A DNA stretch of 55,319 bases, taken from positions 30,259-85,577 of the forward strand of contig MNCI01004965.1 in assembly GCA_015680685.1 (NCBI GenBank), written 5' to 3'. This DNA comes from Gnetum montanum (taxonomy: Eukaryota; Streptophyta; Gnetopsida; Gnetales; Gnetaceae). A program made the translations under genes and the position numbers. Positions 12,101 to 27,100 of this stretch are shown here, one piece after another. Each line of letters opens with the position of its first letter. Position 1 is the stretch's first letter. The notes beneath the pieces are model-generated. The model was not told where the DNA came from. It worked only from the letters and a program-made list of their open reading frames with translations, and searched no databases.

Positions 12101-15100
12101 GGCACACCCAGAGAGAGCTAGGACACTCTCAAAATTCCAAGATTCATATACAACAAATATTCCCAGCCATTGACATTGGTTCCAACCAGGATCAAAGTCT
12201 CAACACATTCATAAGAGGCATGGGCAATAAAGAATCATTATCTCAGCTCAAACATAAGGTGGAAGACCAAGGTCTAGCCAACAATAGGTTTCCATAAAAC
12301 CAATTCTCACTATGATGAGCAACAACAGGGAGGATGTGTCCATAAGAAAGACTCTCATCAAAAGAGGTGAGGTTGCAACAAGAACCAACAATAGGATGAG
12401 CCACACCAAAAGGTCTTCAAATAAAAGTGCCCAAAGAAATGTCACCAATCAACAGAGTGATGCCTCAAACCCAAGGGCAGTACAACCAACTCAAACAAGG
12501 GAGAACAACTGACAAAAGGTCAACCACAAGGGCAATCATGCCTCAAACACAAGAGGTTGTCAAAACAAGACAACAAACATTTGGCTTTGGAATGGCACAA
12601 ATAGCCTTCAAATGCATCCTCAACAATCCCAACAAGAAGTCATCACACTGCATGGAAACACAAGTCTTGCATTACAAATGATAGACATGACAAAAGTAAC
12701 ACACACACAGAATTTGAAAATGCAACCAAGAAGACACACATACACGACTAGACAAACATACAATCGCAAACACGAATGTACGAAGTCTACTAGCAATGGT
12801 CTTAATCCACCTAGAACAAGGCTCACCAAAAGCACATGTCCGAAGGCCCTCCATCTTGAGGTACTTGGGAACCAACATGTCCCAAATTGTAATTCCCATA
12901 CTCACTGTATCTAGGGTGAGTGGGAGTGCAAGGATATCGAATCCTGCACAATTCAATCAATGCCATCTTGATACATGTCATCTGGGTGGAAACCGAAGCG
13001 GAGACTAGGTCCAATTCATCTCAGATGAATCACTGGAGATTAGAGATGAGAGCTCCTCGAGCAACAGTAACTTGTCAGTTGCCAACAGAACTCTCCTTTG
13101 CAATATCAAATGAAACCACAACTGGTTCAACCACAAGTAAACAAGTGGAGAACAATACCACAACACAATCATATACATTCTTGAGGAGAACAACATTCAT
13201 CAGTTGCTCACAACGTAACATCAGCCCCCTCATGAAGAGCGTAAAAATCTTACCATAAGGTAGCTCTTCAAAGAATACTTAAGGATATGATCCTAGATCA
13301 CTTAGATATCAATCCGAAGGGACCATTAATAGAAAAACCTCAATGGTGTAATACAACCAAAGGAAACACACATATCGCAACACAATTCCAAAAACACTTT
13401 GATACCATTTGTAACAATGTTGCCCCGATGTTGTCCAGCACCCCAAGGAATTCACTAGATCCAATGGATCCGAGGCGGAAAACATGGGGAATATGCCTCT
13501 AACAAGCAAGCCACCCAAGAGAGAGTGCAAGCAGAAACATAGTGCTCAATATATGTATAGGAATGCACCTCAAGGAGGATAACTAACTCCAAACGAGGAC
13601 CTTGCAAACAAGCACATAAGCAACCCTGTAGACAACATCGGTGGAAGGGGAAATGATGCACCTACAAGGGGTGGCGCCTCACCCCCAGATCCCTCACAAT
13701 CTGGTACAAGGTGTGGCTTAGCACCGCACCAAAACTATCCAATTCTAGCTACCTACATATCTACGACCACCGTAGAATCAGGGCCATGTAGTTCTCCCAG
13801 TGAGAGTAGTATGAAGAGAACTTCGAGAGAGTTGCAACAGGAGGATGTCCTGCTGCTAACTTGGTACCACCAAGCTGGGATGGGTTTTTTCTAACACTTG
13901 AGAGCCACCCAAGGGCGCCTCAGAGTGTTCCATGGCCCCCAAACCATGAGGAGAGCCCAAGAGAACCACCACCCTGAGACATCTCTCACATCTCATGTTT
14001 CTTTTTTATGATTATAATCCTTTTTCTAAAAAAACTTTCAACTTAACATCAACAACTCAATTTAAAAACATTCGGCTTTCCATATTACCCCTTATATATA
14101 GATTCAAACTATTAAAGAATTTTATAACTTAAAATAAGAACAAGGGACAATGACAGCTTTCAATTGTTTATGTTTCTGTTGGTGACATAGAGTTTGTTGG
14201 TGCTTATTATAAAATTATTGATAACTGCCCGATGAAATATTGATGGTTTCTTTAGAATAAATTACATTAGTATTAAATAAATGTATCATAAAACTGGAAC
14301 TGTAACTGTACTATAATTATGTTTCGATAGACCCAAAGGATCTGTCACACCAATTCAAACAGTTGTTAATTACATCTGCGACCCTATAAATCTATTGGAC
14401 CAGTTTAGCTTAGTATCAACAATTTTTTGCATAATGCCGATATATCTCAACAGTGACCTATTGGGATCAATCTTATGACTTATGCATCAGTAGTAATAAA
14501 TCCAATAACAAATGTTTGCAATATTCATGTAGTTTTAACACATGTTCTATATAATGACCTTAAACTAGCAGTAGAAGCTTAAATAACTCAGAAATTTTTA
14601 TTTAAGAATCGGCATTTGCTTCTAAGGAAATTCATTCTACAATATTATAATAATATTTGTTGTTCATCTTTTAACACTTGTAGTAAGCAAAATTAGTATA
14701 TTCTATCCTCAAAGTTGCCCATTATTTCATCTTCTTGCTACAACTACAAGGGGATATGATCCCATTCTTACTCTACTAATTCGTCTTTTTATGGATATTG
14801 AAATAACTGTAAACAAATATTCCATTCATCATGCATGCCAACTTGCCTCATTTCATTTTTTGCTTCATGCTGCTCTCTCTAAAAACCCGAATTATTTTTC
14901 AAGTCTATTTTGAATTTATTAATGCATCTGGATTTCTGGATTATATTAAGAATATATACATTGTCTGATCTTAAAACAACAACATACTAGCTTCTAACAA
15001 AAGTATTGCATATATGACTTGAGTTTTGACCTTAGATTCATCAACCAAGAATTAATTTCAGGCTTTTCTATTTTCTTCCAAGAATCCTCAAACTACACAT

Positions 15101-18100
15101 TTATAAAATACTATACGTTGCACACTTTGTTTGAAATAGATCCTTTTAATTTACTAAGTCCAAATTCTATAATTTGTAAACTTGTTCTTCATTGTGTATA
15201 AATCCTTTTAATGATTTGCAACTTCTTGTAATCTTAAAAGCATTCCAGTCTCAAATATTTATGTATCCAAATTCTAAGTTGTTAATGCATTAACTGAAAA
15301 TTATAATTTCTCTTGTTGATTTCATAAATTAACACTTTTGTTTATTAACATTTACATTCATCCCTACCTATTCACAAAAATATTCTAGTTGGTCTGGCAT
15401 TTAAATAGGTCTTTTTGAAGCTTCTGGCTGGACAACAATTTGACCTGATTCTTGAAGCTACTGGCTGGACAACAATCCAAGTCTGAAGTGTGTTCGTCCC
15501 CAAATTGATCAACCCAATCTTCGAGGTGTATATTCCAAACCTTTGTTGTATCTAAATTATTGATGGCTGCTTCTTGTTTTGGCTTGGACAAGTTGAGAAT
15601 TATTTCATAACGGCATGTGAAAGTTCTTGTGAATTGAGAATTATGCATGAATTTTTTTCCAAGTCATGCACTTCATTTTTGGGCATGAACGTATTGGGCC
15701 TATGATAGTTTTCTTCATGTACTGTGCACTTGGTATTTCATGTTTTGGTGATCAATAGAAATTCCCCCACCATTCTAATCCAAGGCTGGTTCACCTCCCA
15801 GTATTTTATCTAAACCCGTGTTCTTGTGTGGACTACAAGATGCTGTAGGGTTGGCCAGATGGCCAAAGGGTCCACTGAGTACTCATTAAAATAAAATGAA
15901 AGTATGCATATTGATGATTGGTTGTGTCTTTTGTATGATCGAAATTGGAGGGCAAATACTATTGTTTGTTGTGCATTTTCTTAGTTTTGGGAAATTTGTT
16001 GACAGAGTTGTCAACTCACAATTTGTTTTTACCTGCCCCTTTGTTCAGGCCTACATATCTCTTAATGTGACACATGAGGGACTGGAAAATTTAATAATGA
16101 AGATTAGAAAACTTTAGCACCATGTTAATCCGGCATGGTTGCCAAGATTGGTACATTGTGGATTTTATTTGTGTCTCCTTTACGTTTGAAATGAGTACAT
16201 GGAATTCAATTATCTTGTTTGCTCAAAATCATAATTTAGTTTCCTGATTATGATAAACAGTGCTATTTTTCATGGCTCTTGATTCTCTTATTTCTGTAAT
16301 TTCATTCAATATACAAGGCCCCATTTGTTGGGACAAGGCTAGGATGATGATGATGATTCAATACACAACCACTACCTTTGAAAAAAATCTGTCTTCTGTT
16401 CTTCTGTTCTTTTGGAAGACAAGCAAAAATCAGAGTTTAAATTCCATAAATTTCTTGCCATCCTAGCTTCTAACAAATAAAAAATTTGCATTGGTCTTTC
16501 TACTTTCATTGCTGTTAATATGCAATTTGTTCAGCTCTCTTCTCAAGAGGAATAGATTAGTTTCAGAGCATAGCTTCCCAACTTCATTGTTAACAGACAA
16601 TAACCCATACCAAACCTTTAGCATTAAATTCTACAATCTTTTTCTTTGAAGCCCAATTTGTCTTTCAGATTATGATATGACTTCATTCCAAATTTATGGC
16701 TGATACTTATGTCCTTATGTTTCTGCCCTCAGATTTTAAAATCAACCCAAACCAAAAACAAACAAAAAAGAAAACAGAAAACAGAAACTTGAATGCTTTT
16801 GGATGGAGGAGAACAAAGGTAACTTTCCATCCCTTCATGAGCTATTGTTGACATTTAGCCATGATCGATGGTTTTGAAAAATAAAACAACACTTTCTTTG
16901 ATGGAATTGAACAAAATAAACATGTTTGTTGTAACCCCCCTATATGAAAATTCTAATCACCTAAAAAATGCAAAAAATAAAATAAAAAAAGTAATCCATC
17001 ACTTTTCCTTCCCTTCAACTCCAGGCTCCTAATGATTAATGAGATTCATAGTAACACTTGGTGGCCACCATAACCCTCCCTTGTTTCAAGCACTAGTTAG
17101 CTTCTTTAATAACATATAAAATTTACTTGAATTGCAAAGTTAGTTTCTTTCTAATATAAATTGTGGATGATTGCATTATAAAATAATGAAAATCATATGC
17201 ATTGTAAATTTTGTCATAGTTAGATTTTCATTTTATGCAAGCAATCTATCATTCATTTATTCATGTTTTAATATTCTAGCCCCATTTACTTACCAGCAAT
17301 TATGCTCTTTTTTTTGGGCAAAGAAAAGAAAAATATGTGTGATAATGTATATTTACATGCTTTCCATAAAATAAACCCACATGAATTAGTGATCAGGTGA
17401 ATGATGAATTTGGTTAGTGTGCCTTGTGTGAAGCATGTAGCATTTTTAGAGAACATTAAATAATTTTTTATACTAATATATTCATCCCATACCTTGTATG
17501 AATGGATTGCATTGTTTATTTTATTATACATCCTACCTTGGAAGTGGAGATGAGCACCACCACTATACAAACACAACCATACATATACTTAGGTTTAATA
17601 TCCTAAGTCATTGGGCCCAATGGGGTTGAGTTGCACAACACCAAAGGTTTTCAATGATACACACACCATTCATTAGGTGTAAGTGTCTACCTACCTCACA
17701 TATAATCTTCAATCACCTATCTTCAGGGTATATCAAAGTGTAGTCCAAAAATGATCATTGATCCAAGCTTTGTGTAGCATAGAATTGAAAGATAACCCAA
17801 TTCACAGCTGGATGGTGACCTTATTGTTCAAGTTGGATGGCCTTTAATGTGGAAATGCAACACCACATTGCATGGGCAAAGTTGTTGAAGCCTATATATT
17901 TTTAATCCCTTGTAATTGTTTGAAGCTTCTATAAATTAACCAATCTTATTTGGCAAAAAAAATGGTGGAAGATTAGGATTACACCCAACAACATCCATGG
18001 GTGTTGCTTGTACAACAAAACTTGAAACAAGTGAATCACACACCTATGTGTTATTATTTTTCTAAGTTATTATGTCATTTGGACATGATAGCCATCATCC

Positions 18101-21100
18101 TTTGGCTATGCATCTCCTTGAGGTATCATAGTGATAGTATAGACCAGCATTCCTTGATTGATGCATTAATCATTAGATTTATGAAGAGTTGAAAAGTCCT
18201 ATGTCAAATAACAGTTTTTAGACATTCCTCCATCATTTAAAATTTTGTTAAATAATTGCATTAGCCATGAGACTCCTGTATCTCTCAATGCTTTCCAAGC
18301 TTCTATAAGAATGGTATCTAGTTTAGCAGCTTTGCAATTTTTCATATTAGGTAAGGCTGCCTCGAAAAACATAGTAAATAACTATTAATGATATATTCTT
18401 TTCCATACCTTGAATAGAAGGGCTGTATTATTTATTTTTCATGCATATTGCCCTAGAAGTGGAGATGAACAGCACTATCCAACCCTACCTATACATAGGC
18501 GAACTTAAGCTTGCTAAGCTGAGTTATTGGATCAAAGTGGGTTGAGTTTCAAAACTTCCCAAGTAATTACATAATAACAGAAATACCCTTTCCCCATTAA
18601 AGCACAAAGAACTATGGTTTTCGATGAAGCAGGTATCATTCATGTATACCCACCTAATGTACGATCCCATAGCACATAGTATACTAAAGTGACGTTCAAA
18701 AGTGAGGACAAGCCAAGCCTTGTTTAACCCAAGAAAACCCAACTCACATTTAGATAGTGATTAGATTATCAAGCTCAATTGACCTTCATGCAGGAATGCA
18801 ACCCCACCTATATGGACAAAGTTGTTGAAGTCTACATATCTTTTTATCACAAGCCTATACATATGTTTTTATCCTCATAGGGAACCTGTGAGGACTTGAA
18901 CCATGAAATAAACAATCCCCTGTATGAAACCTTTTCTATATTATAAAATCTTTTCTCTGCTTTGAATCAACATAACAGAGAGAACATAACTAGGAACAGA
19001 CTCCTAAATCATTTTTGTAACACCCATTCATAGGGAGCAAGAGCTAGCATCCAAAGCCCCCCAAAAAGAAAGCTACTTAAAAGAAGAAAATGCCCAGGTG
19101 GCTTTCTTTCTACAACCATCACACTAACGTTATCCTATAAAATTAAAATGAAATCAACAATACCTAAATCTAGCTCAAAAATAGGTCAATCAATATTAAT
19201 TTAAGAATTAAGAGATAATTTTAAAAAGAAACAAGCATAGTAAAATATCTATGCAAGATTCATTAGATTAAAAAAAATAAAACTTTTTATTATTCAACCT
19301 AAAAAGCAATATTTAATCAGGATCATTTGCACATTTGAAAACCAAAGAAATGACCACAAAAGCAGATAAATTAATAATCTCCTATTTGTTCAATCACATA
19401 ATAATATTTTATAATTTTCAACCACACAAAAACAAGATCTGAATTTAACTCTTGTAACCCTTTTGCTAGTAATCATTTAATCAGGAAATTCATATGCTCA
19501 GTAGCAGAGAATAGATAGATCACAACCATAAATTAACAACCTAGGTTTTCCCCCACTCTATCAACTTATAGAAAGATATTAAAATCAAACTTGAGAAGGT
19601 ATAGGAAAAACGTATAATTCAAGATTTAGATCCAAGATTTATGCATTCAAAGGAGGAGGGTTTATCAACAGAAATCCAACCGAAATCCAAGAATTCAACA
19701 ATTCACAATTATCGATGGGCCCAAGGATACTCTCACTTTCTGCCGGCGGTACCAATCCTCATATTAGGGATCCATAGCCGCTGTTGGCAATCCTTTGCCA
19801 AAAATGCCTCAAATCGTTATGGGTGTTTCTGAATCATTACAGAAACAACTCTCATCCAAGTCATTTAGATGTGAGAGTGCAGAGGACGGGTGGAGAGATC
19901 CAAAAAAAAAGGTAATAAAGGATTTCAAAAAAAAATCTAAGCTTACGACAACAATCTTGATATTTTCATACAAGCATTGTGAAGGTGGTTAGACAAGCAA
20001 AAAGAGAAAAGTTTGAAAAAATCAGCCCTTACTAGCCATTATCAAAACATAATAGAGATGGATCATTTTACCTCCTTTCTTAGATATCTTGCTTATTAGG
20101 AGGAATTATCAGACTATTGAATTGCTATGCCACCCTTGATTTCTTTCTCCTTGCTATCTCTTATAGCAGCCACAATCTTCTCTCCCTTCTCAACCACACT
20201 CCTTGTTGCTGTATCCCTCTTTATTTGTGTTCTACATAGCTACTTTTTGCCTTGTGTGTCCTTTTGTTTCCTCTCCTCCTTTTCCTATTTGTAGGTGGAA
20301 TAAGGGATAATGAATGGTTTCTTGTAACTGACTTCTTGTGGATTGTTCATATTCTTTTGTTTCTTTTTAAAGTTCTCTCTCTCTCTCTCCAACAATGGGT
20401 CATGAATTCAATTCTCTTCATGATCACTATAAAAAATCAATAAAATACATAGGTTGCAGGTTCAATTCCTAAACCAACCATTTTTGATATTTCAGAATTC
20501 AGATTTTGCTAGATCTCATGTTCAATTCCTCTTGACAATTACAAAACATTCCAGCATAATATCTATCTCTTTATCATTCAGAATTGTCATAAGATGCAAG
20601 AAAAGAGTTTTCAAATAGATTCATGATAAGGGTAGTTCAAAATACATAATCAAATTAAGGCACCTTCTTTTTCAGGTCATCAGCGATGTGAATTTTCCCA
20701 TTGTCTTACAAGCCTTGAAATGACCTTTCTACAGCAATGGAGAGGGTACTTATACTCTACTATTTTAAACTAAAAAAAGCTATGCATCACATTTAGATAA
20801 AATAAAATATAAAGCTACAGTATTTGCACACTATCCCTAATTCATGGGTCAGGTTCCTCCAACTTGATTCATAGGTCAAGTTCCTCGATATGAGCATTCT
20901 TTTGCATCTCAACATACCTGCTTTAGCTCCTGAGGCACACCTTAGAGTATTGTCCTCTTTTTTACTTTTGTTTCTCAACATCTCTGTTGAAATAGAACAG
21001 AAAATATTTTGTTTTTCCATATATTATTTATTATTATTATTTTAAAACATTCCCAACATGTATTTTAAATCATATTCTTATGCATAAAGTATTTAAACAT

Positions 21101-24100
21101 TTAATCATAATACATATAAAAATCTGGTCAACAAATTTATTACCATTCCAATTAGCCATTTCCACCACAGTCCAAACAAAGCACACACACAACTTGTCAA
21201 CAAAACATGCACACAAACACAATAAAAGACTATGGCAATCATTTATGCAAAAACTCAAGTTACAATTCTCCTCTATCGCTGATTTAAGTCTAAAATTCAA
21301 AGAAAATCTCAAAACAACCATACAAATATTCATTATTGAACAAAAACAAGAAAATCTCAAAACAACCATACAAATATTCATTATTGAACAAAAACTATCA
21401 GACCTTATCCATAAGCCAAAATGCTATTGTCTTGTCTCCAACAAGCGCTTGATCATGACTTTCTGCATATACAACACATTTTTCCCGCCACCTTCTATTT
21501 GTTAATGTAAAAATAATATCACCCATTTGCCAATCTTCATCCGTCTTCCTGCATACAACATTGCAATTAAAATCAGTATAATAGCAAAACCCAGAACCAG
21601 TAAAAAAATAATAAAGAAATCAATGAGGAATAAAAAACGAAAACAATTTTCAACAAATACAGAAAGCAAATTAACAGTTCTTTATTATATTCAAACATGA
21701 TTTTTATAAGCATATTCATATTAGGTGAAATGAAACTTACTTAGAGAGCAGTTCTATCCATTTGTCAGCCACTGCCATATGAAGCCGATAGTCAAAGCCG
21801 ACTCCCCCATCGTGCACTGGAATACAGAAAGTTGGCATGCCACTGACCTGTCAAAAAATAAAAGTTTACAATTTCAGTACCTGAAAATAGAACTTAAAAT
21901 ATGCTGGAGTTATTCTTGATAATAAATGGCTTTCTTAGAAAAGGGAGGTCAACATCAAATTTTGCTATCATAAGCACTGGTACATATAAGAAACTCTGCA
22001 CTGAATTAAAAAATTAAAAACAATGTTGCATTAATTGACATAACCCATCCATATGCACACCTCGCACAAAAACCTTAAATGATTGACATTGCAAACCGAA
22101 TGGGTAGGGGAAGAATCCTAAGGAGTCTTAAATCCCTCGATCAGTTATCAATTGACATTCCAGCAAGTAGCATAGGTAACAAATTACTAAATATTTTCCC
22201 TTGTACATTTTGCTTGTTAAAATCTCATACTACACCTTAATATAAAAAGTTACTTTTCTTTTCACATTTTAATACCCTATCACATCATTCAATTAATCTC
22301 CAAATTGATATGACTTTCTCGGCAAAGAGGTAACTATTTTGGTTAAATGTCATATTAAAAAAAAAAGGAAAATGAAGAACTAATCAGACGCTTAACCAAT
22401 ATCCATGATTATTAGATGATTTTCTTATGATTTTCCTTGGAAAAGCATTAAATGCATAGAATTTATCCACATCAGCTGAGCTAGCAATCGGAATAGTAGC
22501 TGAAAATGGAATTACCATGCATTCTGAACTTCTTTCTATTCAAAAATTCTAATAGAGAAATAAAAAAATAATCCAAACAATTTTAAGTGAATAAACATCA
22601 TTTTAAAAATCACCTTACAACTTGCATCTTTCAGGACTCAGAAAAGAATATAACTTACATCTTCTCCCACAGTAACAGCATTGGGATACACACCATGAAT
22701 CATGTCATTTGCCAGCATTAGATAGACAACAGCATCAACATCTGTTGACAAACCAAAATACTCTGAATAATTTCCAGTAAATGCCACCTGGAGAATATTT
22801 CAAATAAATTAGACAATTTCTGCATGATAACAAGCTTTAAATACATGTTTGTTAACTTGCTGAAAAAGAAAAATTGGAAAAAATATGTACAATATTTCAT
22901 TGACAGGCAAAATTCTCATTCATATTTTATGAACATAAAAGCTACCTAAAGAAATTTGTAAAAAAATAACAGGATCAATACTATTGCATACTTGTAGTCC
23001 ATGATGAGTGTACATCATGGAAGTCACACCATCAAAACGGAATCCATCAAATTTGTACTCCTCTATCCACCATCTGGCATTTGAAATAAGGAATCTAAGG
23101 ACCTAGACAAAGAAACGAGATTTTGCATCAAAAATTTCATCCTTTTCTCCTAAGAATAATAGGGTCATCTGGAGCATGGAAAATAGATACTACAGTCAAA
23201 AAAAAAAGTAATTTTGGAAAATGGGATCGAGGGTTTTTTTTATGCTAGAATACCTCCCAATGTCCATAGTTAAATAGTCGAGAATCCCACATCCAATGGT
23301 AACCACGTGATCCAGAATGGAAGTAATGAGAATCGGTTCCATCAAACATATTCAGTCCATCCAAAACATTATTTGAAGCATGACTACCAACATTGACCAA
23401 AGTGACAATTAGTTTAATGCAAACCAAAAACAACTTATGTAACCACTATTAAGAATATACCAAATACAATGTTTACAACAAATATTGTCCATTAAAAAAC
23501 TTTACCAAACATCATTAGAACTTAGTTCAAATACGTGCTAACTTTTTTGTAATAATCTTCAATTCATGTATTTAAGAGGAAAATTAAAAAAGGACTCATT
23601 TCAGTAGGTGCTAAAGCAGTTGAAGCTCAATCGAATAAATCTTAACCGAAAAATGCACTTTTCAAATTAAAGACAAGGTTGGTAATAGGTTGGTACCATG
23701 AAGCTTATTATTTTATTTTATGTACTGTTATTATCAATGTTGTTTGTATTGAATGCTTTTGTAATTAATCCTTGATCATGTTCTTTAGTTGATTTGTAAG
23801 ATATCAACAAACACCTTAATATACTCATACTCTAATATTGTAATTAACAAAATCGAATTTTTATCAGTTTAAAAGCCAAAATTAAAAATTAAAAAAAAAA
23901 CAGAAAAGGCATTTTGACTCTTTCAAATTTTTATAATAGTAAGTTACTTCTCAATCGATTTTAAATTTTACCTATGCACTATATCCATCAGAACGATAAG
24001 TCCTAGTTCATGGGCTTCGTCAATAAGAGACTTCAAATCATCTGGGGTTCCACAACGGCTGCTAACAGCAAAAAAGTTGGTAACATGATACCTGTCAATA

Positions 24101-27100
24101 ACAGCGCGGCATTTTAGTGCAATACAGTAAAAAGTCTTCCAATACACACACACACTATCATCGTCACAAACAGCTCTGTAAATTATATTATGTTTGACAA
24201 CATAGAAGCAGAAACACCATCTGAATCATCAAGTGAAGGCAAAGAAACCATTTAACACTTATATACAAAAACCTGCACTGTCACATAACTGCCAGCAGAA
24301 AAGGTTGAGTGTCCATCCTCTACTCTATGTTGAAAAAAAAGGACGGTTCTTAAGCACATCAGTTTCAAGCAGTATATATCAAGGACAATAATATCAAATT
24401 ATCCAGGAAGGCAAGTGAGCAGGTATAGACAAATGAGGAAGCCAGCACGTGGCCTCCAATTACTTCCCATGGAACACAAATTCCAGAAATTTCCTGTATT
24501 GATGATCGGAATAGCAATGATGAATGGGTAAGGCAGGTAAATGATCAAAACATCAAAGCCAAATGCCCGAACAGTAGAATTTTCAGTTACGCATCCAAGA
24601 ACAGCTAGATGCAGCAAGTCAGATGAATAAAAGTGTAGGGCATGTCTCTGAATATTTGTAGTACCCTTTTCCACAATTGTAATTATATATAATGTTCTAT
24701 CAATATTCCTCTGTTAAGGAAATCCAATTACAGTGTTCCAATGAATGGATTCCCGTTTCCAGTGTCAACAGTTTTTGTAATTCTTCCTTCCTCGTGAGTT
24801 GCAAATACTGAGCGTACCCTAATAGAGTCATTGCCTGTTCTGTCATAAAACAAGTATCGCACCCTCTGTCAGTTATTGGTAGCCTCACAGACTTCCTTCT
24901 TGGTGACAGGCCTAAGGACAGAACAACTGCCATCCTGAAAAAGGATCGTCTAAACATTTACGAAGAGAGGGAAGACATTCACCCTTCACCAAAGATTCCT
25001 AAAGTCGTTAACCTATTTCCCTAAAAAAGATCATCAACACTTTAAAACAACCATTGCACTTATGTTATAGGTTAATCTCTGTTGCAATAAATTATTTTTT
25101 AAGCATTATTATAAGGATCCATTATTGGATTTAAAATACATCATCAGTTAGGTTAAAGGTCACAACAGAGTGGATCTGCATTCATGGGTTCCCCATTATT
25201 GTATCGAAGTTCACATGCCAATGTTAATGTATGCAGTTTGCATTGCCTGTTACATGGTTAAATATATGGGTAACCATGTCTTAACCAATTGCATGGCTTT
25301 TGGACCGACGGTTGGATGAGCCCTGACAATCTTAACAGACATAAGAAGTTGCATGTTTGAATCTCCCTGGTGCTTGCCTGACATGTGTGCTTATTTAGCA
25401 TTTAGGTCAAAAGGGAGATTTAGGGTACATAGTTCACCCTGCTCAATAGCTGGTTAAATACATGAATAACCATGCTTCATATTAGGTTATGGCTTTTGAA
25501 TAGTTAGTCGACCATTATAAAAAGTTTTCCTCAATATGAGCATGGAATGATACCATTCAAGCTGACCAATAACTGCCGTAACCTAATAAAATAGCCTGAT
25601 GCTCAGCCAATAACCATATAACTTGATGCTATCTCAAATTGCATATGGCTAACAACTCTAGCCTGAAGTGCTCAGTGTGTATTTACCAGCAAACTCATGA
25701 TTCTCCCACACTAGCACAATATGCTACATGTATTCTGTAAGCTGACAATAATTAAATTCGAATGTTCTGCTTACTGACATAAGCAATTGCATTGAATATT
25801 AGCAAACTCATCAATCCAAAAGCAGCATTAACATTACCCAAAGCTAGCATAATAAGCATGCTCCTGTATGGCCATTAACTGAATAGCGTTATAACCCAGA
25901 TCCTTAATGCGTGGTAGCACATCATCCCTGAATTCTGAATATGTATTGATTTTTGGTTCCTGCAAATAAAAAATGTATCACTCTATTGCATTTCCATGGA
26001 AAAACAAAATGAAGAAGCTTTTTCTCAACCACAGCTTAAAGAAGAATAAAAACATCGTGGAAGGATGTAAAAAAGGCCATCCAAGAACTCCATTACATAA
26101 AGTAATTAGTTTCAAAACATAACAAATAAGAAATATCCAAATTACATAACAGCAAAACACTAGAATTTAAGCTTCCGTTCAAATTCCATGTCATAAAGAT
26201 ACAACGATACAACTGGTACAACTTATTCTGCATTGCTACTTCAAATAATAAAACCAGATGATCAATGCCCGCAATCAGGCTTATGACCATGAACCAGTCT
26301 TCATTTCAACGTTATAAAACATTGGACATTACATAAGGAGCACATTTCAATAAAAAAACTCATATTAGCTATGAAGAAAACAGTGAAACCAGCTGACAAC
26401 TGTAACTACAAATCCAAAAAGTTTAACAGTCCTAACCGTGCTGCTCATTCCAACATGAGCTTCATATATTCTCAATGACTTCGGCCGTTTTGGAGATGGA
26501 TGCTTGAATTCATATTTTTCCTGCAATATTTTTAACATGAATTGTTTAATGACAACGAAAAATGTTTCAATCCTTAATTTAAGAGAGCAGAGAAAATAAA
26601 CATGCTTACTTCAGACGGTGGATCATAATAGATGCCGTTGTATGGAATTTCACCTGGCGCCTGTACAGCATATTTTATCCATGCAGGAATGGCATCTTTG
26701 GGCCCAGAAGGGGTGTCCATGTGTATCTAAAGACAGAGAAGCCTTAAAATCAAATGTTGGATAAAGGGAACATTTCTTAGCACATCTGTGAATATTTTCT
26801 AAACAAACTTAAAGCTACTAGACTCTTGCACATAAATTATTGTCACGAACATATATTCATACCAAAAGATAACCACAACCACAAAAGAAAAGATACGAAA
26901 TACCACAACTAAATATCAAAAACATTTTTGGCATCCTTAAATTGAGAAAAAAGATATAGTTAGGCTCAAATTCCAAGTTAAACTTTAGTTGCTAGCATAT
27001 ATATTGGATCATTCATTGCACAAGTCACATGTTCAATCCTGAGGAAGATGTTGGGACATAGTGCAATGCTATAAATGAAATCACCGACACTGATTTCTAT

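Larger units (their letters stand above)
7218..13990 (-). mobile_element. Complete LTR retrotransposon without coding capacity (LARD-like), in intron 17
   Basis: Bounded by two LTRs and the 5-bp target duplication TCTCA (7213-7217 and 13991-13995). The LTRs begin TGTGAGAGATG and end TTGTTACA on the minus strand. Next to the right LTR is a primer binding site TGGTATCAAAG (13407-13397), close to the initiator Met-tRNA type. Next to the left LTR is a polypurine tract GCGGGGGAGGAT, so the element is on the minus strand, sense to SBE2. The 5.6 kb interior has only short frames and no zinc knuckle, DSG/DTG protease, YVDD/YLDD, integrase or RNase H motif. It is therefore non-autonomous or decayed beyond recognition; superfamily unassigned. 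Confidence 0.9.

Noticed and set aside
12097-13258. Cluster of overlapping plus and minus frames of 63-112 codons
   Set aside because: Frames overlap on both strands with low-complexity Thr/Asn/Gln composition. They come from the biased base content of the LTR element, not from genes.
21080-21505. 141-codon plus-strand frame
   Set aside because: Antisense to SBE2 exon 17 and partly built from the 48-bp duplication; no family resemblance.
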